Assembly: GCA_020086605.1 (NCBI GenBank)
Contig: JACBWW010000051.1
Span: forward strand, 4,125,121-4,189,120
Length of the DNA: 64,000 bases
Source: Lanius collurio
Taxonomy: Eukaryota > Chordata > Aves > Passeriformes > Laniidae
Direction of reading: 5' to 3'
Numbering within the stretch: the stretch's first letter is position 1; each line of letters opens with the position of its first letter. Shown here one piece after another: positions 47,566-58,185 of the stretch. The translations under genes and the position numbers were made by a program. The notes under the pieces are model-generated. The model searched no databases and was not told the origin of the DNA. It saw nothing but the letters and a program-made list of their open reading frames with translations.

Positions 47566-49438
47566 CAGAAATAGCATAAAGTAAGAACACAATCTATATT
47601 TTTGATCTGGCTAGAATGTGTTTTTCTGTTTCAAGCTGGTCAGGTCCACATCAGAAGGAACCCAAAGAGCAGGCAGACAAAGTGACTTTTGAAGGCTTCG
47701 AGACAAAAGAATGATTCTTGTTCTGCCTGAAACTTTAGTTAGTGAAAGTTATGCAGACAAACGACCCTGTGCTGCTGGGAGGGTTCCCCTGAGGCACAGA
47801 ACCTCTTATAGGGAACATGACATCATTTGGTAGTTGTGCCCCATCGTTCATTTTAATGTGTAACATTGTAAATTGGAGTAGGTGAGAACAACCCTGGAAA
47901 CAACTGAACAGCAGAAAGGATATTTTTAGGAGCCACCTTCAGTTATACACATGAAGAAACAGTCCTAACTCTGGTAAATATTTTAGGATAGATTAAAACT
48001 TTTGTGCAGACTGAGGACTTAAACCTGTAAATAATTTTTTTCATACAAAGAGTGCTACCATGATGTTACCAGCACAAGTCTGTGTGCAGAGGGAAGGAAC
48101 AAATCACTGTGACTGAGACCTAATCTCATTCTTAAAGTAATTGATGAAAAATACTGTTTAGCTGTTAAAATAAACCTCGTAATATCCCAAATATGCACAT
48201 TTTTACTTTTTCTAAACAAACAAACAAAAAATTTAGTAAAAGACTTTGGAAATGATTTGAAAATTTGGTTCTTCATTGGTTCATTCATTCTCTGAGTTCA
48301 TCTGGGAAAAGATCTGGTCCCTTGTGACAGATGCCCAGAGCTGGCTGCCTTGGGTTGACATTATTGTCTTAACCAGATTTTTTAGATGAGTTAAACAGCT
48401 TTTGCTCTGATTTAGCTCCCTGAGAGTAGAATGCCATTATCTCGGGTCTGGAGGGTATCTTCATCACTAGAAGGGAAGCACTACAGATAAATGTGCATTC
48501 AGTTAGGGTAGAACTTACAGTTAATCCTTTATCACTGTTTAGAATATCATTATCAGATCTTTCAGAAAGCCGTTTTTCCCTTCCTAATTTCTTGGAAATT
48601 GTGCTCCAACTTCCCCCTGCAGTGTTGTTTTAATGTTTTTCATACTTGCCTGAAGTTACCTCTTGATAATGATCTCATCGGTTCAATCTCCAGTTTTTGG
48701 TTTCACTTTCCTCTGCCACTCACCCCTTGCACCCAAAAATTAGGGGCTTTTGAGTAGGTGGAAGTTTCACTTCTCTGGAGATTTGGTGGACACAGACTCT
48801 GTGTTTGATCTGCTCATCTTTATTAAGGAGTTTTGCATTCTACTATCAAACTTGCTTCAACTCCCCAATAACACTCTCGTAGAGTCATAGGAGCCATTGG
48901 ATAATATAAACTTCCCATTATTTCAAAATTAAGCCCAAGGTGTTCCAAGTTTTACAAGTTTAGCCATGGATGTGATTAATGAATATATTCAGAGGCTCAT
49001 TTGTGACACGGAGCAATTTGGAAAAAAATATCATTTCTGAAAAATCCTTGAAGATGAAACGGGAAATTTGTAACCTTCACAGCTTCGTGCCCTCCCCAGC
49101 TGTTAATGTGTGTTACACCAACAAGTGCTACAGCAATGTGCTCATTTTCTCTAAAAAGCCATCAGTTTCTCTTACACCCAATTTAAAAATCCCTTTCAAG
49201 ATTCATTTCCACTGACCAGTTCAGCTCAGCTTCCCATCTGACAGCGCTTTTGCTTCTAGTTCTGCAGCGAGCTTTGCCCATTATAAAATACCTCCATTTA
49301 GCCCAACCAATGTCCCAGCAGTTTGCTCCTCCATCAAAGACAAAACACAGCCAAACTCACCGTCCTGAAATATTCTGCCAAGTCCTCTGGCTCCCAGGTG
49401 AGCACATCGGAGCGGTAGGGGACGTTCCGCAGGTCCAT
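23320..49438 (-). CDS. LCP2: LCP2 / SLP-76 adaptor protein, complete 21-exon coding sequence
   Basis: SLP-76 is a cytosolic scaffold downstream of the T-cell receptor, GPVI and FcepsilonRI. Known family biology: ZAP-70/Syk phosphorylates its N-terminal tyrosines, which recruit Vav, Nck and Itk; the proline-rich part binds PLC-gamma1 and Gads; the SH2 domain binds ADAP and HPK1. Seen here: 21 exons, all GT-AG, phases all compatible, 1,638 nt giving 545 residues. Order: SAM domain (about 12-80); acidic region with DDYESP (Tyr113), ADYESP (Tyr128) and GYEPPP (Tyr145), at the human tyrosine numbering; HQPP repeat (183-198) leading into PVPPQRP, the PLC-gamma1 SH3 site; RSTKP (250-254), the Gads site; SH2 domain (about 434-545) with FLVRDSS, whose Arg460 is the phosphotyrosine-binding arginine. 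The start is the first residue of the SAM exon and lies in a good Kozak context (GCCATGG). BLNK is the main alternative but lacks this SH2 sequence and the Gads motif. Intron 3 is the largest (6.2 kb). Confidence 0.97.
24146..24301 (-). CDS. LCP2: LCP2 coding exon 20, SH2 domain part 2 (residues 454-505)
   Basis: Encodes DGTFLVRDSSRKTVTHPY... through LLGTSLKGKE. It contains the FLVRDSS signature with Arg460, the phosphotyrosine-binding arginine. The near-identity to SLP-76 here, rather than to BLNK, fixes the family assignment. Confidence 0.98.
25034..25111 (-). CDS. LCP2: LCP2 coding exon 19, SH2 domain part 1 (residues 428-453)
   Basis: Encodes GSLKEEWYVAFVSRPEAEAA..., the opening beta strand and alpha-A helix of the SH2 domain. 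78 nt, phase 0 at both ends; donor AAG|GTACCT. Confidence 0.97.
25909..26012 (-). CDS. LCP2: LCP2 coding exon 18 (residues 393-427)
   Basis: Encodes GSNSRSPSRGPADMRPPLPIPG...EEDE, the linker before the SH2 domain; human has FPLPLPNKPRPPSPAEEEN here. Acceptor TTTGAAG, donor GAG|GTACAA. Ends in phase 0. Confidence 0.9.
26861..26910 (-). CDS. LCP2: LCP2 coding exon 17 (residues 376-393)
   Basis: 50-nt exon encoding SARNLSTAGSLPPRFHP, aligned with human SASLPPYFSQG. Acceptor TTTAACAG; non-consensus donor CAG|GTTCGT. Confidence 0.88.
27355..27725 (+). mobile_element. CR1 LINE fragment in LCP2 intron 16
   Basis: About 370 bp running from TGAGGAAAGGCTGAGGGAGC, through GTGCCCAGTGACAAGCCCAG and GAACATCAGGAAACATTTTT, to CTTGCTTGGGTGGGGGATTG and a degraded TCTCTGCCAACCTCAACCC end. 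Inserted antisense to LCP2. Confidence 0.9.
28904..29024 (-). CDS. LCP2: LCP2 coding exon 16 (residues 336-376)
   Basis: Encodes APQRPVPQLSLPSYSSNAFP..., matching human HQRPLPQPALLPMSSNTFP. Acceptor CTCCACAG; donor AAG|GTTTGT is weaker than the neighbours. 121 nt. Confidence 0.93.
30016..30028 (-). CDS. LCP2: LCP2 coding microexon 15 (residues 332-336)
   Basis: 13-nt microexon encoding EEED plus one base, matching the acidic DEDD of human. Acceptor TCCCTAG, donor ACA|GTAAGT. Without it the reading frame would break. Confidence 0.82.
30680..30710 (-). CDS. LCP2: LCP2 coding exon 14 (residues 321-331)
   Basis: 31-nt exon encoding QSWPPHKKNE after a split lysine codon, at the position of the human VPKHGWGPDRREN segment. 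Acceptor ATTTCAG, donor GAA|GTAAGT. Confidence 0.85.
31606..31710 (-). CDS. LCP2: LCP2 coding exon 13 (residues 286-321)
   Basis: Encodes RSLGEQLAMMPKPPVPPSDRY..., aligned with human RSLGEHLPKIQKPPLPP. Acceptor GCTTTAG, donor AAA|GTAAGT. Ends in phase 2. Confidence 0.94.
31810..31829 (-). CDS. LCP2: LCP2 coding microexon 12 (residues 280-286)
   Basis: 20-nt microexon encoding PLVSQL plus AG of a split arginine codon. Acceptor TTTTACAG, donor AAG|GTAAGG. The introns on either side are only 89 and 99 nt. Confidence 0.85.
31919..31944 (-). CDS. LCP2: LCP2 coding exon 11 (residues 271-279)
   Basis: 26-nt exon encoding GKKPSIPEK, matching human GKKPPFSDKPSIP. Acceptor TTTTCAG, donor AAG|GTAAAT. 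Confidence 0.9.
32712..32795 (-). CDS. LCP2: LCP2 coding exon 10, Gads-binding motif (residues 243-271)
   Basis: Encodes PAPSIDRSTKPSLDRLAPP..., nearly identical to the human Gads-binding segment. Arg250 and Lys253 form the RxxK core bound by the Gads C-terminal SH3 domain. Acceptor GTTTAG, donor CAG|GTCAGT. Confidence 0.96.
32994..33063 (-). CDS. LCP2: LCP2 coding exon 9 (residues 220-243)
   Basis: Encodes LPAFPPPPSNNDLNRDRNVK..., part of the proline-rich region. Acceptor GTTTTAG, donor AAC|GTGAGT. 70 nt, phase 0 in, phase 1 out. Confidence 0.9.
33930..34066 (-). CDS. LCP2: LCP2 coding exon 8, HQPP repeat and PLC-gamma1 SH3 site (residues 174-219)
   Basis: Encodes DRPSTTRSP, four perfect HQPP units, then VPPQRP followed by a Pro/Gly/Ala stretch. 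Human has a single QQPP before PPVPPQRP, so the repeat sits at the N-terminal edge of the PLC-gamma1 SH3-docking peptide. 137 nt; acceptor TTCTTTAG, donor ACT|GTATGT; ends in phase 0. Confidence 0.95.
33993..34040 (-). repeat. LCP2: Coding 12-bp tandem repeat (HQPP x4) in LCP2 exon 8
   Basis: Four identical 12-bp units, each encoding His-Gln-Pro-Pro on the minus strand. Perfect identity suggests recent expansion by slippage. Confidence 0.97.
34809..35007 (-). CDS. LCP2: LCP2 coding exon 7, phosphotyrosine cluster (residues 108-174)
   Basis: Longest coding exon (199 nt), starting with five GAT Asp codons. It carries the three signalling tyrosines: DDYESP (113), ADYESP (128) and GYEPPPSNNDE (145). 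In SLP-76 these are the ZAP-70 targets that bind Vav, Nck and Itk. Donor TCG|GTAATT. Confidence 0.97.
36265..36299 (-). CDS. LCP2: LCP2 coding exon 6 (residues 96-107)
   Basis: 35-nt exon with acceptor TTTACACAG and donor TTT|GTGAGT. It encodes YAQDDGGWSSF, matching the GGWSSF segment just before the tyrosine cluster. Confidence 0.92.
37035..37066 (-). CDS. LCP2: LCP2 coding exon 5 (residues 85-96)
   Basis: 32-nt exon with acceptor TTGCAG and donor CAG|GTGAGT. It encodes AQTQKSTENT between split codons. It is poorly conserved against mammals, but both phases fit the neighbouring exons exactly. Confidence 0.85.
37967..38032 (-). CDS. LCP2: LCP2 coding exon 4 (residues 63-85)
   Basis: Acceptor TTTTCAATAG, donor ATG|GTGAGT. 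The first base completes Pro63, then IVSKLSQEINKNEG follows, closely matching the human ILSKLSQEINKNEE segment that ends the SAM domain. The codons for Val-Ser-Lys near the 5' end form a GTAAGTAAA string that looks like a splice donor. 66 nt, ends in phase 2. Confidence 0.93.
42341..42427 (+). repeat. T/G-rich simple repeats (TTG, TTTG, TTTTG)
   Basis: Mixed TTG, TTTG and longer T runs. The apparent Phe/Val-rich open frame across it is an artefact. Confidence 0.9.
42691..42811 (+). repeat. 60-bp imperfect tandem duplication
   Basis: Two units, each starting TGAGAAACCCAAAA and containing AAAAGGCTGTT and GGTGT. They begin at 42,692 and 42,752. Confidence 0.85.
43475..43499 (+). repeat. (GGGA)n microsatellite
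   Basis: Six GGGA units in tandem. Confidence 0.95.
44282..44328 (-). CDS. LCP2: LCP2 coding exon 3 (residues 48-63)
   Basis: Acceptor TTTCCAG, donor ACC|GTAAGT. It encodes NMSENDIQKFPKLRV plus two bases of a proline codon, the distal SAM domain. Ends in phase 2. Confidence 0.95.
45129..45172 (+). repeat. 44-bp direct repeat, copy in LCP2 intron 2
   Basis: Matches 46,982-47,025 at 40 of 44 positions; ends in GGCTGGCT in both copies. Confidence 0.85.
46890..46952 (-). CDS. LCP2: LCP2 coding exon 2 (residues 27-47)
   Basis: Acceptor ATTGACAG, donor CTG|GTAAGT. It encodes LKYKDCEKVV...NGQRFL, the SAM core helices. Length 63 nt, phase 0 at both ends. Confidence 0.95.
46982..47025 (+). repeat. 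44-bp direct repeat, copy in LCP2 intron 1
   Basis: Lies 30-73 nt upstream of the exon 2 acceptor, where branch points normally sit. On the minus strand it contains TTAATTGATTCTGAT. Confidence 0.85.
47534..47557 (+). repeat. Poly(T) run of 24
   Basis: Uninterrupted T run in LCP2 intron 1. Confidence 0.95.
49361..49438 (-). CDS. LCP2: LCP2 coding exon 1 (residues 1-26)
   Basis: Begins with ATG and encodes MDLRNVPYRSDVL..., the start of the SAM region. It ends in phase 0 at donor ACG|GTGAGT. No in-frame ATG lies immediately upstream. Confidence 0.95.
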
Positions 49439-49619
49439 GGCAGGTCTTCCCCCCGAGGCAGTCAGGGAGTGTTCATAGCAGGGCTGTGGATGACAAAGCC
49501 ATGGATCCCCTCTGTGTGGCCACCTCCAAGGAATTCCTTGCCCAACAGCCAGCTGCTTCTGTCAAGGAACTGTTCCTGTCAGCTTAGAACGATGTTGGGA
49601 GGACGTTCCAGAGAGGCAC

Positions 49620-49710
49620 TGCTTCCTCTGCTGCAAAATGGTCTCTTCTCAGAAAAGTTTCAGCTAGTCAGCCTTACCACTTCCTTTCTTTGAATATAAA
49701 TAAGTAAACA
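49620..49710 (-). promoter_or_regulatory. Candidate LCP2 promoter region with ETS-type motif
   Basis: About 240 nt upstream of the start codon, the minus strand reads AAAGAAAGGAAGTGG, a purine-rich PU.1/ETS-like site. An AT-rich TTATTTATA lies just beyond it, and a GAGGAAG motif lies nearer the gene. ETS factors commonly drive blood-cell promoters. The transcription start is not determined here. Confidence 0.3.
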
Positions 49711-49719
49711 AGGAAGCAC

Positions 49720-52700
49720 AGCAGAGTGATGAAAATGGTCTGCCTGCTATATATAAGTGAGCTTGAAACTGCACACATAAATATTTTTGTATTTACTCAT
49801 GTTGTACAGCATAAAAATATTGTCATGTTATCTTCATAAACCTGGGTTATTGTTCTGTGCAAGTCTGGCCCAGGGAAGTACCCCCAAAGAAGAAAACATT
49901 TGCTTAAAAGAAACTGCTTCAATTTACCTCAGTCCCTGAAATAGCTTTCTTTGTACAATAAAAGGTTATTGTCAGAGCTGTATATAGAGGAACTAATGAA
50001 TTAGTGATGGAATTACAGTCAGCATTCCTTCAAATAAGGAATCACTCAGTGAAACTAAAATATGTCCAAGTTTAAATGAAAATTATTACATTGCCATTGT
50101 ATCAATGCCTCATTTTTCAGCTACTTCTTTCTTATGAGGATTTTTGTATCTGAAAAAGAATCCACAAAAACCATAATATTACCACAGGGACATGACAGAC
50201 TTTCACCTGTCCTACACAACAAATTCAGGCACCTTCCCATCAGCAGGTCCCTTTGGTGAGATTGTTGTGGAGCTTCCTCCCAGAGCTGTGCTGGTAAGAA
50301 TCCTGGTGCTCACTCCTCCATTGCACTGCACAAAAGGTGGTAATTTCTGAGTTCCTGTACTAGTAAGAACAGGTGCATAATTCTGAAGCACTGGAAAGGA
50401 AAGTTTCTCTTCTTTCTAAGGAGAAATTAAATGCAGCCCTCTTGTGTCCAGTCACTGACAACCTCCTTACCTGTCTGCAATGGGTGGGTGTGTTCCATAT
50501 GAGTGCATGTTTTTGGGGTCAGACCTACAACTCTTCACAGCAAGAGCTTTCCTTTTGAAATTCAGTCTGATCGAGAGTAGCTTACTTCTTTCTGGAGAAA
50601 TTCTGATAAATGATGGCAGCATGGTATTTAAAACTCTCTGAAATTAAACTGCTGTCACAGCTGTTCTAAGCAGTGTTGCATTTATCAAATACATGCTACA
50701 GCTGGGCTTTCTGGGTTCTTACTTGAAATCACCTGAGTGAATCATCTGAGTCATGTCCTGACAGTATCACACAAACATCAGCACCTCTAGGTGTGGGGAT
50801 GCAACAGGACTGAATGAACTGGTGACAAAGAATCCCCAAAGGAAAAGTTGCTTTGCTGGTGCACTGTCAGCAGTGGTAAAGGGGAGGTGACATAACTGCA
50901 CCTCAGACACCCCATCACACCCCCTGCATTTCACAGGGAAACAAGCAGGGAGACAGGAAGAAACCTGTGCTAAACTTCTAATTGCTCATTCTAATACGAG
51001 TTTCATTACCTCCTAATCTGGTTTCTATCCCAAACCCAGTGTAGCAGATCTAATTGCAATTGTGTTACTCCTTATTTGTACTAATATAAAACTAATTAGT
51101 CTGGTGAAAATTTATGCTGGTGATGTTATAGGAGAATTACAGTGTCATTTATTGTGATGCTGAGAAAGGAGGAAAGCAGTTACCTTTAAAGCCAATCTCC
51201 CAGTCTCAAGAGCAGCTAGCACAGAATTTCTAGCACACATATCTATTATTATTTGCTTGCATCCTGTCTGTGGCATTGAGCACCTCATAGCTACATGCAG
51301 ATCTCATGCACTTCTTGCACAACTCAGCTGCACACAAACTGGAGCTCTGCCTTTCTCTACAGCTTCTTTTATAACATGATAAACACATCAGATGTGGTGC
51401 CCCAGCGAGGCCTGCTGAGGAAACACCACTTTGTATTCTCCACATTTGAATTTTCACATATCCTCCTAGACCAGTTGACAATCTCATGAGATGGACTTAA
51501 GGCTCTTAGATTTTCAAAAGCTGAGAAACATTGGCTTTACTGCTATTATCAGGTGCACATCTTTTCACTGAGATTTTTATTTCCTCTTTTTAAAAAACTA
51601 GGTGTTCCATGGGTATTTTATAGCCTGCAGTGACACAACTTTCACACAAAAAAAAGTGTCTCTTCAGCAACAGCTGCCAGTGGTAAGTTCTTTCTGATGC
51701 AGTGATGCTCTGGTGACTGATGTTTGAAATTGTGAGACTCAAACCATTTTAGGCAACACGGGGGAAATTCACACTGCCAGCATTCTTCAGAGAGCAGCAG
51801 CATTTCCCATTTTCTCTCACCTCTCTCTGGTGGTCTTCTGTCCCTGTTTTAAGTGGAGTTAAGGGCTTACTTTGAACCACTTTCAGAAGGGTTTATTTTT
51901 CTAGAATAACTCAGGTTATGTATCCACATCCCTAGAGCCAAACAAAAAAAAATTTCAAACCTTTTAAGAATTTAGTCTTCACGTTCATCTCAGTCCCAAA
52001 GCAAAGGGGATGTTTATGACATGGTTTTCTTTTGTCCTGCCCAATTTTGTTTTTAAAAGACTGGGGTAGGTTCTTCCTTTTACCCTGGAAATCCTCACCC
52101 TCGACAGCCAATAGTTCCCCTCTGAACACTGCATGCCCAATTCCAGGCTGTGTTACCCACCTTTAGCTGTGAGAGACTGAAAAGTCAGCACTAATGACTC
52201 CAAGTGGCACTTTGGTGCTTTGCTGAGGCTGGGTTTGCACCCCCAAACCGAAGGGGAGGAGGAGAGGTTTTGGGTGTGTGGTGGCCAAACCTCTGATCAT
52301 AAGAACAGCCCCGGTGCCAAGGGGGGTTTCAGATATTTTCTGAATTTGCAGATGTTTTCATTACCCACCATGGGAGGATGAGCACAACAAACTGACCTTT
52401 GCTTAGCAATGGATTGGGTTCAGAGGCAGATAAGGGAGATAAGGGAAGCAGACCCTCACAGGTGCAATGATGCTTTTTACCACATCAATGCCCTCCCTTG
52501 CACACCTGGCTCAGGTGTAAAACTCCTCCCTGGGGAAAGTATCAGGATATTCACATTCACATCTAGGCCAATTTGGAAAAGCAGTTTGTAGGAATGGAAC
52601 TTGGAGACTTCCTCCCCACCCAGTGGCAGAATCACAGCCCCACACTGGTGACTGCTGGGTTGGGTGGACACTGAATATGACACTTTAATGGGAATAGCAG

Positions 52701-54200
52701 CTGAGGTACCAACCTACCTGCCTCTGGAATGTATGGCTTGAATAAAACTGTGTCTGAGATACTGGCTTCAAATCCAATTTCACACAAAACAAACAAAAAA
52801 GAAATGTGTTCTTTATATGAACTCAACCCTCAGCAAAGATTTTCCTGGATGGAAAAAAAAAATATGCCTACTTGAGGAAGCATCTTTTTCATTGCTAGTG
52901 AATTGTGTTACTCTGAGTAGGTGTCAAGAAGGAGTTCAGGCAGCTCCAAAAGGCCTGAAATCCTAAAATACAGCCACTGCAGAGTGCAGCTGGACTCAAT
53001 TGAGAAACCAAAGAGAATCAAATATCTGCTAAAGCACTGTAAAAAATAAGGCAAGTACTCAGAGATTCTAGCAAGAGCAGTTTGCTCAGGTACATGTTTT
53101 ATTCCACTGTGTTTGGGTTGGAAGTGGCATAATGTGTCTGTTTTGTCCAGAGATGCTGCAAACAAAAGCAGAGAACACTTAGGAGACCTCAGCAGAGCTG
53201 TCTGCTGAGGAAAGACTGAAAAAACCACTTGCTAAGTCTGAGAAAGGGAAGTGGGAGAAGAGGGAACAAAAAAAGGAGATAAAGTTATTCTCATGAATAA
53301 GTCAGTTATTCTCATGACCTGTGAAGGGCTCTGCTAACAAGAAGAGCTGGTGCAAGCTTGAGGAGGAGGAACTGGGGATTGAAGAACTCTCCTGCAGTAT
53401 TTGGGCTGCTCAGTGCAGTTCAGCAGTTCAGTTCAGAAGCTGCCAAACCAGGTCAGCTGTGACACAGAGGGGTCAAAAGGACAACTGGAGAGGATGTTCT
53501 GGTTTGGATATGACCCTTCTGTACCAACGGTGTCTCCCAGGCACAGAGCTCGACCAGTGAACAAAGCTGGTTTGTAACTGAGTTCACCAGTTTGATGGAG
53601 ACATTGCTTGTTAAAAACACAGCCTTTAGTCTGGGCTAACTGCTCAAACCCCTTCCTCCTGTGCTGTCAAAAAGCACAAATTCCCTCCCCCAGCTCCAGG
53701 CCAGCCTGCTGCCAAGGCAGAGCTGCCAAGACCCTGGCTCTGCAAGGCTCCAGTTACCCCCAAGGCTCTTTTCCACCAGCCCTTTTGCCATAACAGCTCC
53801 TCCTCTGGCTCCCAGCAGATCCCTGCCCCTCCTGTCCCCTCTGCACCACTGCAGGATTGGGCTGTGCTGGGGAACCTGCCAGCTCTACTGGAACCCAGAG
53901 TCTGTGGGAGCTGCTATCCCTGCATGGAGCTGCAGCCTGGAGCCCATTCAGTGCCTCCATAACAGGCTTTCCATTTGCTTTGCCTTCTTTTTGGTTTTGG
54001 TAGGGGGGTTATTTGGTACAGGTTTGTTAAAAAACAACCAAAACCCCAAAATTGTTCTGTCTTAGGTTACAACTTAATATGTAACCAAAAGTGTGTATTC
54101 TATCACCATCCTTATAAGCTGCTAAAAACAGGTGGGGCAGGGTTCTTTATCTCTTCCATGGCACATCCCTGATGAGATAAACACAGCAGCCCAATTAAAA
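49720..54200. other. Non-coding sequence upstream of LCP2
   Basis: No gene recognised. KCNMB1, the neighbour expected from mammals, is not visible here on either strand. Confidence 0.5.
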
Positions 54201-54859
54201 TTAATAAAGAAATAAAATTTATAATGTGGCCGAAAGATCGGTCACAAGAACCACAATTGAGCAAAACAGTTGGTGGGAGCTGGGTGAAACAGTGAGCCTG
54301 ACCTCTGTGGCATCAGACCTCCCTGATCCAGGCCAGCTGCCTTGTTTGGGTTATTTTTATATGATTTTTGGGGAGTGTCCAAACCCAGTTCGTTCTCCTT
54401 GCTCTTTAACATATTCATGGGGTTCTTCTTTCACGGCGCAGGACTGGACAAGGGGTTTCCTGGATGTCATGAATTGCCCATCTCTGATGATGAATTTGTC
54501 CATCTTCAGTTCCCAGAACCCACAATGGTGTTCCCAGAACCTACAATGCTTTAACAACTGAGATGTAGATATCAGAAAATAGAGATCAAGTCATCATGTC
54601 TGGGTGTAGAGTTAATGTTCCTGTGATAAGATCCAGCTCCCCTTGGGGGGACTCCTCTCTGTTGATTACTTTTTGTAGAAAGAATTCCCTTTGCAACTGC
54701 TCCAGTGTTGTGAAATTCATCCTCAGCCAGGCTGTTTGGGGAGTTTGAAACCCTTGCTCTTTATATTTTTATTTTAGTTCATATCTATATCTAATAGCAC
54801 GAATTACAGACTTCATTTACAACACCTGATAACTCCCTCTGAGGGATCTCTTCCCCTAA

Positions 54860-55230
54860 TGGGTTATCAAGCCTCACTGCACGACTCATCAAATTACATC
54901 ATCCCGTTGTGAGATGCTCCACCCAGGGGAGGACCCAAGCGTTCCTGCCGGGATTTTATCGGAGGTTTGGAACCCCACAGGCAGCCCTTCCCTCCTGGAT
55001 TCCCAAGGACAAGAGCTACGTAACCAGCACTGGACCTTCAGAGGAAGAGCAGACCCTTCTACGGGATCACCTCTTCAACAAAACCACATCTGTCACTTCA
55101 ACAGGACTGCAGCACCACTTCATCATGGTGCCAGGTCGTATCCTGACTCTGGTTTAAACCAGTGCTTCTGTATCACTGCCTTTAGCTTAATTTTCCTATT
55201 AAATTGTAATTCTGACTTGGGATCTCCCAC
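54860..55230 (+). mobile_element. Probable old avian LTR fragment
   Basis: The stretch with GAGGAAGAGCAGACCCTTCT, GGGATCACCTCTTCAAC, GACTGCAGCACCACTTCATC and GTATCCTGACTCTGG resembles an LTR type I recall from songbird genomes. No TG...CA ends or target duplication identified; family name not assigned. Confidence 0.4.
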
Positions 55231-55259
55231 TGGTTTGCTTTCAAACTAGTACCTGTTCT

Positions 55260-58185
55260 CTTTCAGCAACAATGCCAGAACAAAAATTATGATTTTTGTG
55301 TCATTTAAGTTTTTTAAACAGCAATATTTCAAGCCTATCCAACTATTCTGACAGCTAAAGCCACGGTGATTATTTTAACTCAACCCATTTTGCTATTTTA
55401 ATCAAATGAACTCTTGACACCCATAAGCAGCTTATTTACTCTGACACTGTTTCCAAGTGATCTCCTTTTACTCAGACAGTTGTTTTCTAACCTAAGCAAA
55501 GCTACTTTGTAGCTTCAGCTCCAGAGAACTTGCAGAGTTTATACTGTAAACTGGTTGGCAACATGGGATTTTGGTCATTGTTGCAGCTGCAACGTTCCTG
55601 TCCATACACAAACTCAGAACGGATTCTGATCCTAAAGATTTCCAATTCTCTAAATATTTCAACAGCTTGCTGACCAGTAAGAAAAGCACTTGTGATTTTG
55701 TACTGCTGTGAAAAATAAAAAAGCTTCTACAGCTTTTCCACTGACTCATTTCAGACCTTCTCAGGAAAAGATTTTGTCAATCCTGAAAGTTTTCAAGAGT
55801 GAATTTCACAGACCAGAAAATACACAAGTGACTCGGAGAAAAAATGCTGCTGCTAGCCAACATCATCGTGGGTATAGTTTTGGTTTTAATGTTAGTTTTG
55901 TTTTCAATATTTACGTTCCTCTCTATGACTGGTCTAGTTTCCAAGGAGCTGAATTCTCGACCATTCCATGCTTTTCAACTTTTCACTGTCACGTTCATAA
56001 GAGGCATTTTTTCCTATAAACAAGCATTTTGCATATATTTTGAATTGTACACATGTATTGTACTGTGAGTGGACTTAAAACAATTCTTTTTATCCCCTGG
56101 CTCATTATGAAGGAGGGTCAGAACAGGTCCAAAGTAACTGTCCTTTGGAGCAGTCCTGATCTGTCAGGGCTGTCCCCTGAGGTGGGGATTAAAGCACGAG
56201 CAGGTAGGATCTCACCTGGATTGTACCCTCCCATTTATGTAACAGAACAACTGCAACCACTGCTGTTTTCTGAACAAATGTCAGAGGATTAAAATGGATA
56301 AAAATATATTCATGTTTTTCTCTTTTATCTCCATCCAATGAACAAAATTTGAGATTGTGTAGGAGAGAAGATTCAATCTCATTTTGCCATCTAGTGGCAA
56401 CACTTTGGCTTGCTGAGATGCATTTCAGAAAAGCAAGCTGATGTTAGCTGGAGGTGGGTGTGAGTTACTAATTCTTTGGAATAATTGGTTATTTTTCTAC
56501 TCAAAATATTTAAAAGCCTAGTTACATTTTATAGCAGCACTGCACAAATAGGCACATTGCTAAAATGAGTTTCCATCTGCAGGTACTTGGGAGAGCAGAG
56601 CCTGTTTCAGTAGTCCAGTGTGTTTCTTTGTTTCTTCATGAATCTGGATCACAAGTGATTTTTTGTTTCTCATGGATATGAATCATTAACTTCCCTTTCT
56701 ACTTGCTCTTGGATTTTTACCAAGGCAGTGGTACAGCCAAGCAGTTTATCTTTAGAAATATAAAGGATAGCTCGAGGCAGACTGGCTGGACAAGCTATTT
56801 CTTCCTAAAGAGAAAAAACAAAAATTCTAAACTTTTTTTACAATTACTATAATTTTGTATTCAATTTGCATTTCTTTGGTATGATTTTTGTGTGTGTGTC
56901 TGCACTTCAAGGTTTATAGTATTAATTTCTTTTTCTCTTCCCAGGGTTCTGTGAGACACTGGTCATTATGTGGCCCTGTAAGATCCTATGGTGCTGCTTT
57001 GGGGCTGTTTGGAATAAGTGAGCACAGCCTGGCAGTGATGATGTTGTGGAGGGGCTGGAATTGTTCTTTGAGGTGCAGAACAGCAGAGCTGCATTCCTCT
57101 GCACTGCTACGAGCTGCCACAGCAGGAATAACCAGGGCTCCTGCTAACAGATCCCTTGGGGAGCATTAGAGGTGAATCAGCACTGAATGAGCAGTGTTTG
57201 TAAATAAATATTTGTAAGGTCTATTTTAGAACCTTTTAGAAGCAATGGAAAGCAGACATGTAACCATTCTGGTTGTTATCTACAGCAATGCAACAACATA
57301 AAAGCGTAGGAATTACAGGGAACAAAATGTGTGAGAAAGAAAGCAGAAGGATAAGAGTAGAAAGATCTCACCACCTGTGGATCCAGTAACTAGACTTGAT
57401 TGAAGAGACTTGATTGTTGCAATTTTGATGTCTGGTGGTCTGAGTGATGGTCACAATCCATCAGGGGAGGGGGAAAACCCAAGAAACACAAGGTTAATAC
57501 CCAGTCAGGTTTAGATGGAACACACAGCTACCTTCCCTGGGGAGGGGAATTTTACACTGTCTGAGGGTCTTTGATGTTTTATGACCCCTTCTAAATCGTG
57601 ACCCTGCCTCTCCCTCGAGCAAAGTTGAGCCAGTTACACCCCTTTAGAAGGGATGAAAACCTTCAGGCCCAAGTGGGTGAATGTCCCATATGAATGTCAC
57701 CCTTCCTTGGGAGCAGGGGGAGGACACTGGCATGAAAACAAGCACCATGATCTGTCTGACCTTCTCCCTTATCTGGCTCAAACCCCAGAGCCTCTGGTGG
57801 TAGGTGTGCAACCCCTCTGTCTCATGGAGATCAGATTTTGCCACCACACTCCCAAAAATTCTCGTCCTTACCCTGGACTCAGAGCCAGCAAAGCACCTGC
57901 TGCCCCCACAAATGGGAGATTGATGAGCCATTAACCATTAACATTTCAGGCTTTCACAGAGGTGCACTTCATAACTCAGTAGAGATTAAGGCCAGTGCAC
58001 TCTCCTGTGCATCAGACATCGTTTGAAGGATTTCTTCATAGCAGATGTTTCTGACCCCCCCAAAATTCATCTTTGTAAGTAGGTACTGGAAAAAGCAGCA
58101 CAAAGCCTTCCAGCTGTGCAAGCAGGAATAGGTTCAAACCTGGCATATCTTTTCAGGACGTTTTTATCTGAGGTCTAACTGCACT
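55260..58185. other. Non-coding sequence with possible degraded repeat at about 57,450-57,930
   Basis: Nothing recognised with confidence. The 57,450-57,930 part has a purine-rich GGGGAGGGGGAAAA and a 95-codon minus-strand open frame without family resemblance; it may be an old retroelement piece. Confidence 0.4.

Noticed and set aside
55844..56068. Hydrophobic 74-codon open frame on the plus strand, possible small membrane protein
   Set aside because: AT-rich sequence with no family resemblance, no splice or promoter support; typical chance frame.
57644..57934. Overlapping 93-95-codon open frames on both strands
   Set aside because: No recognised domain; likely chance frames in a degraded repeat.
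50000..58000. KCNMB1 exons, expected on the other side of LCP2
   Set aside because: No two-membrane-segment beta-subunit sequence recognised on either strand.
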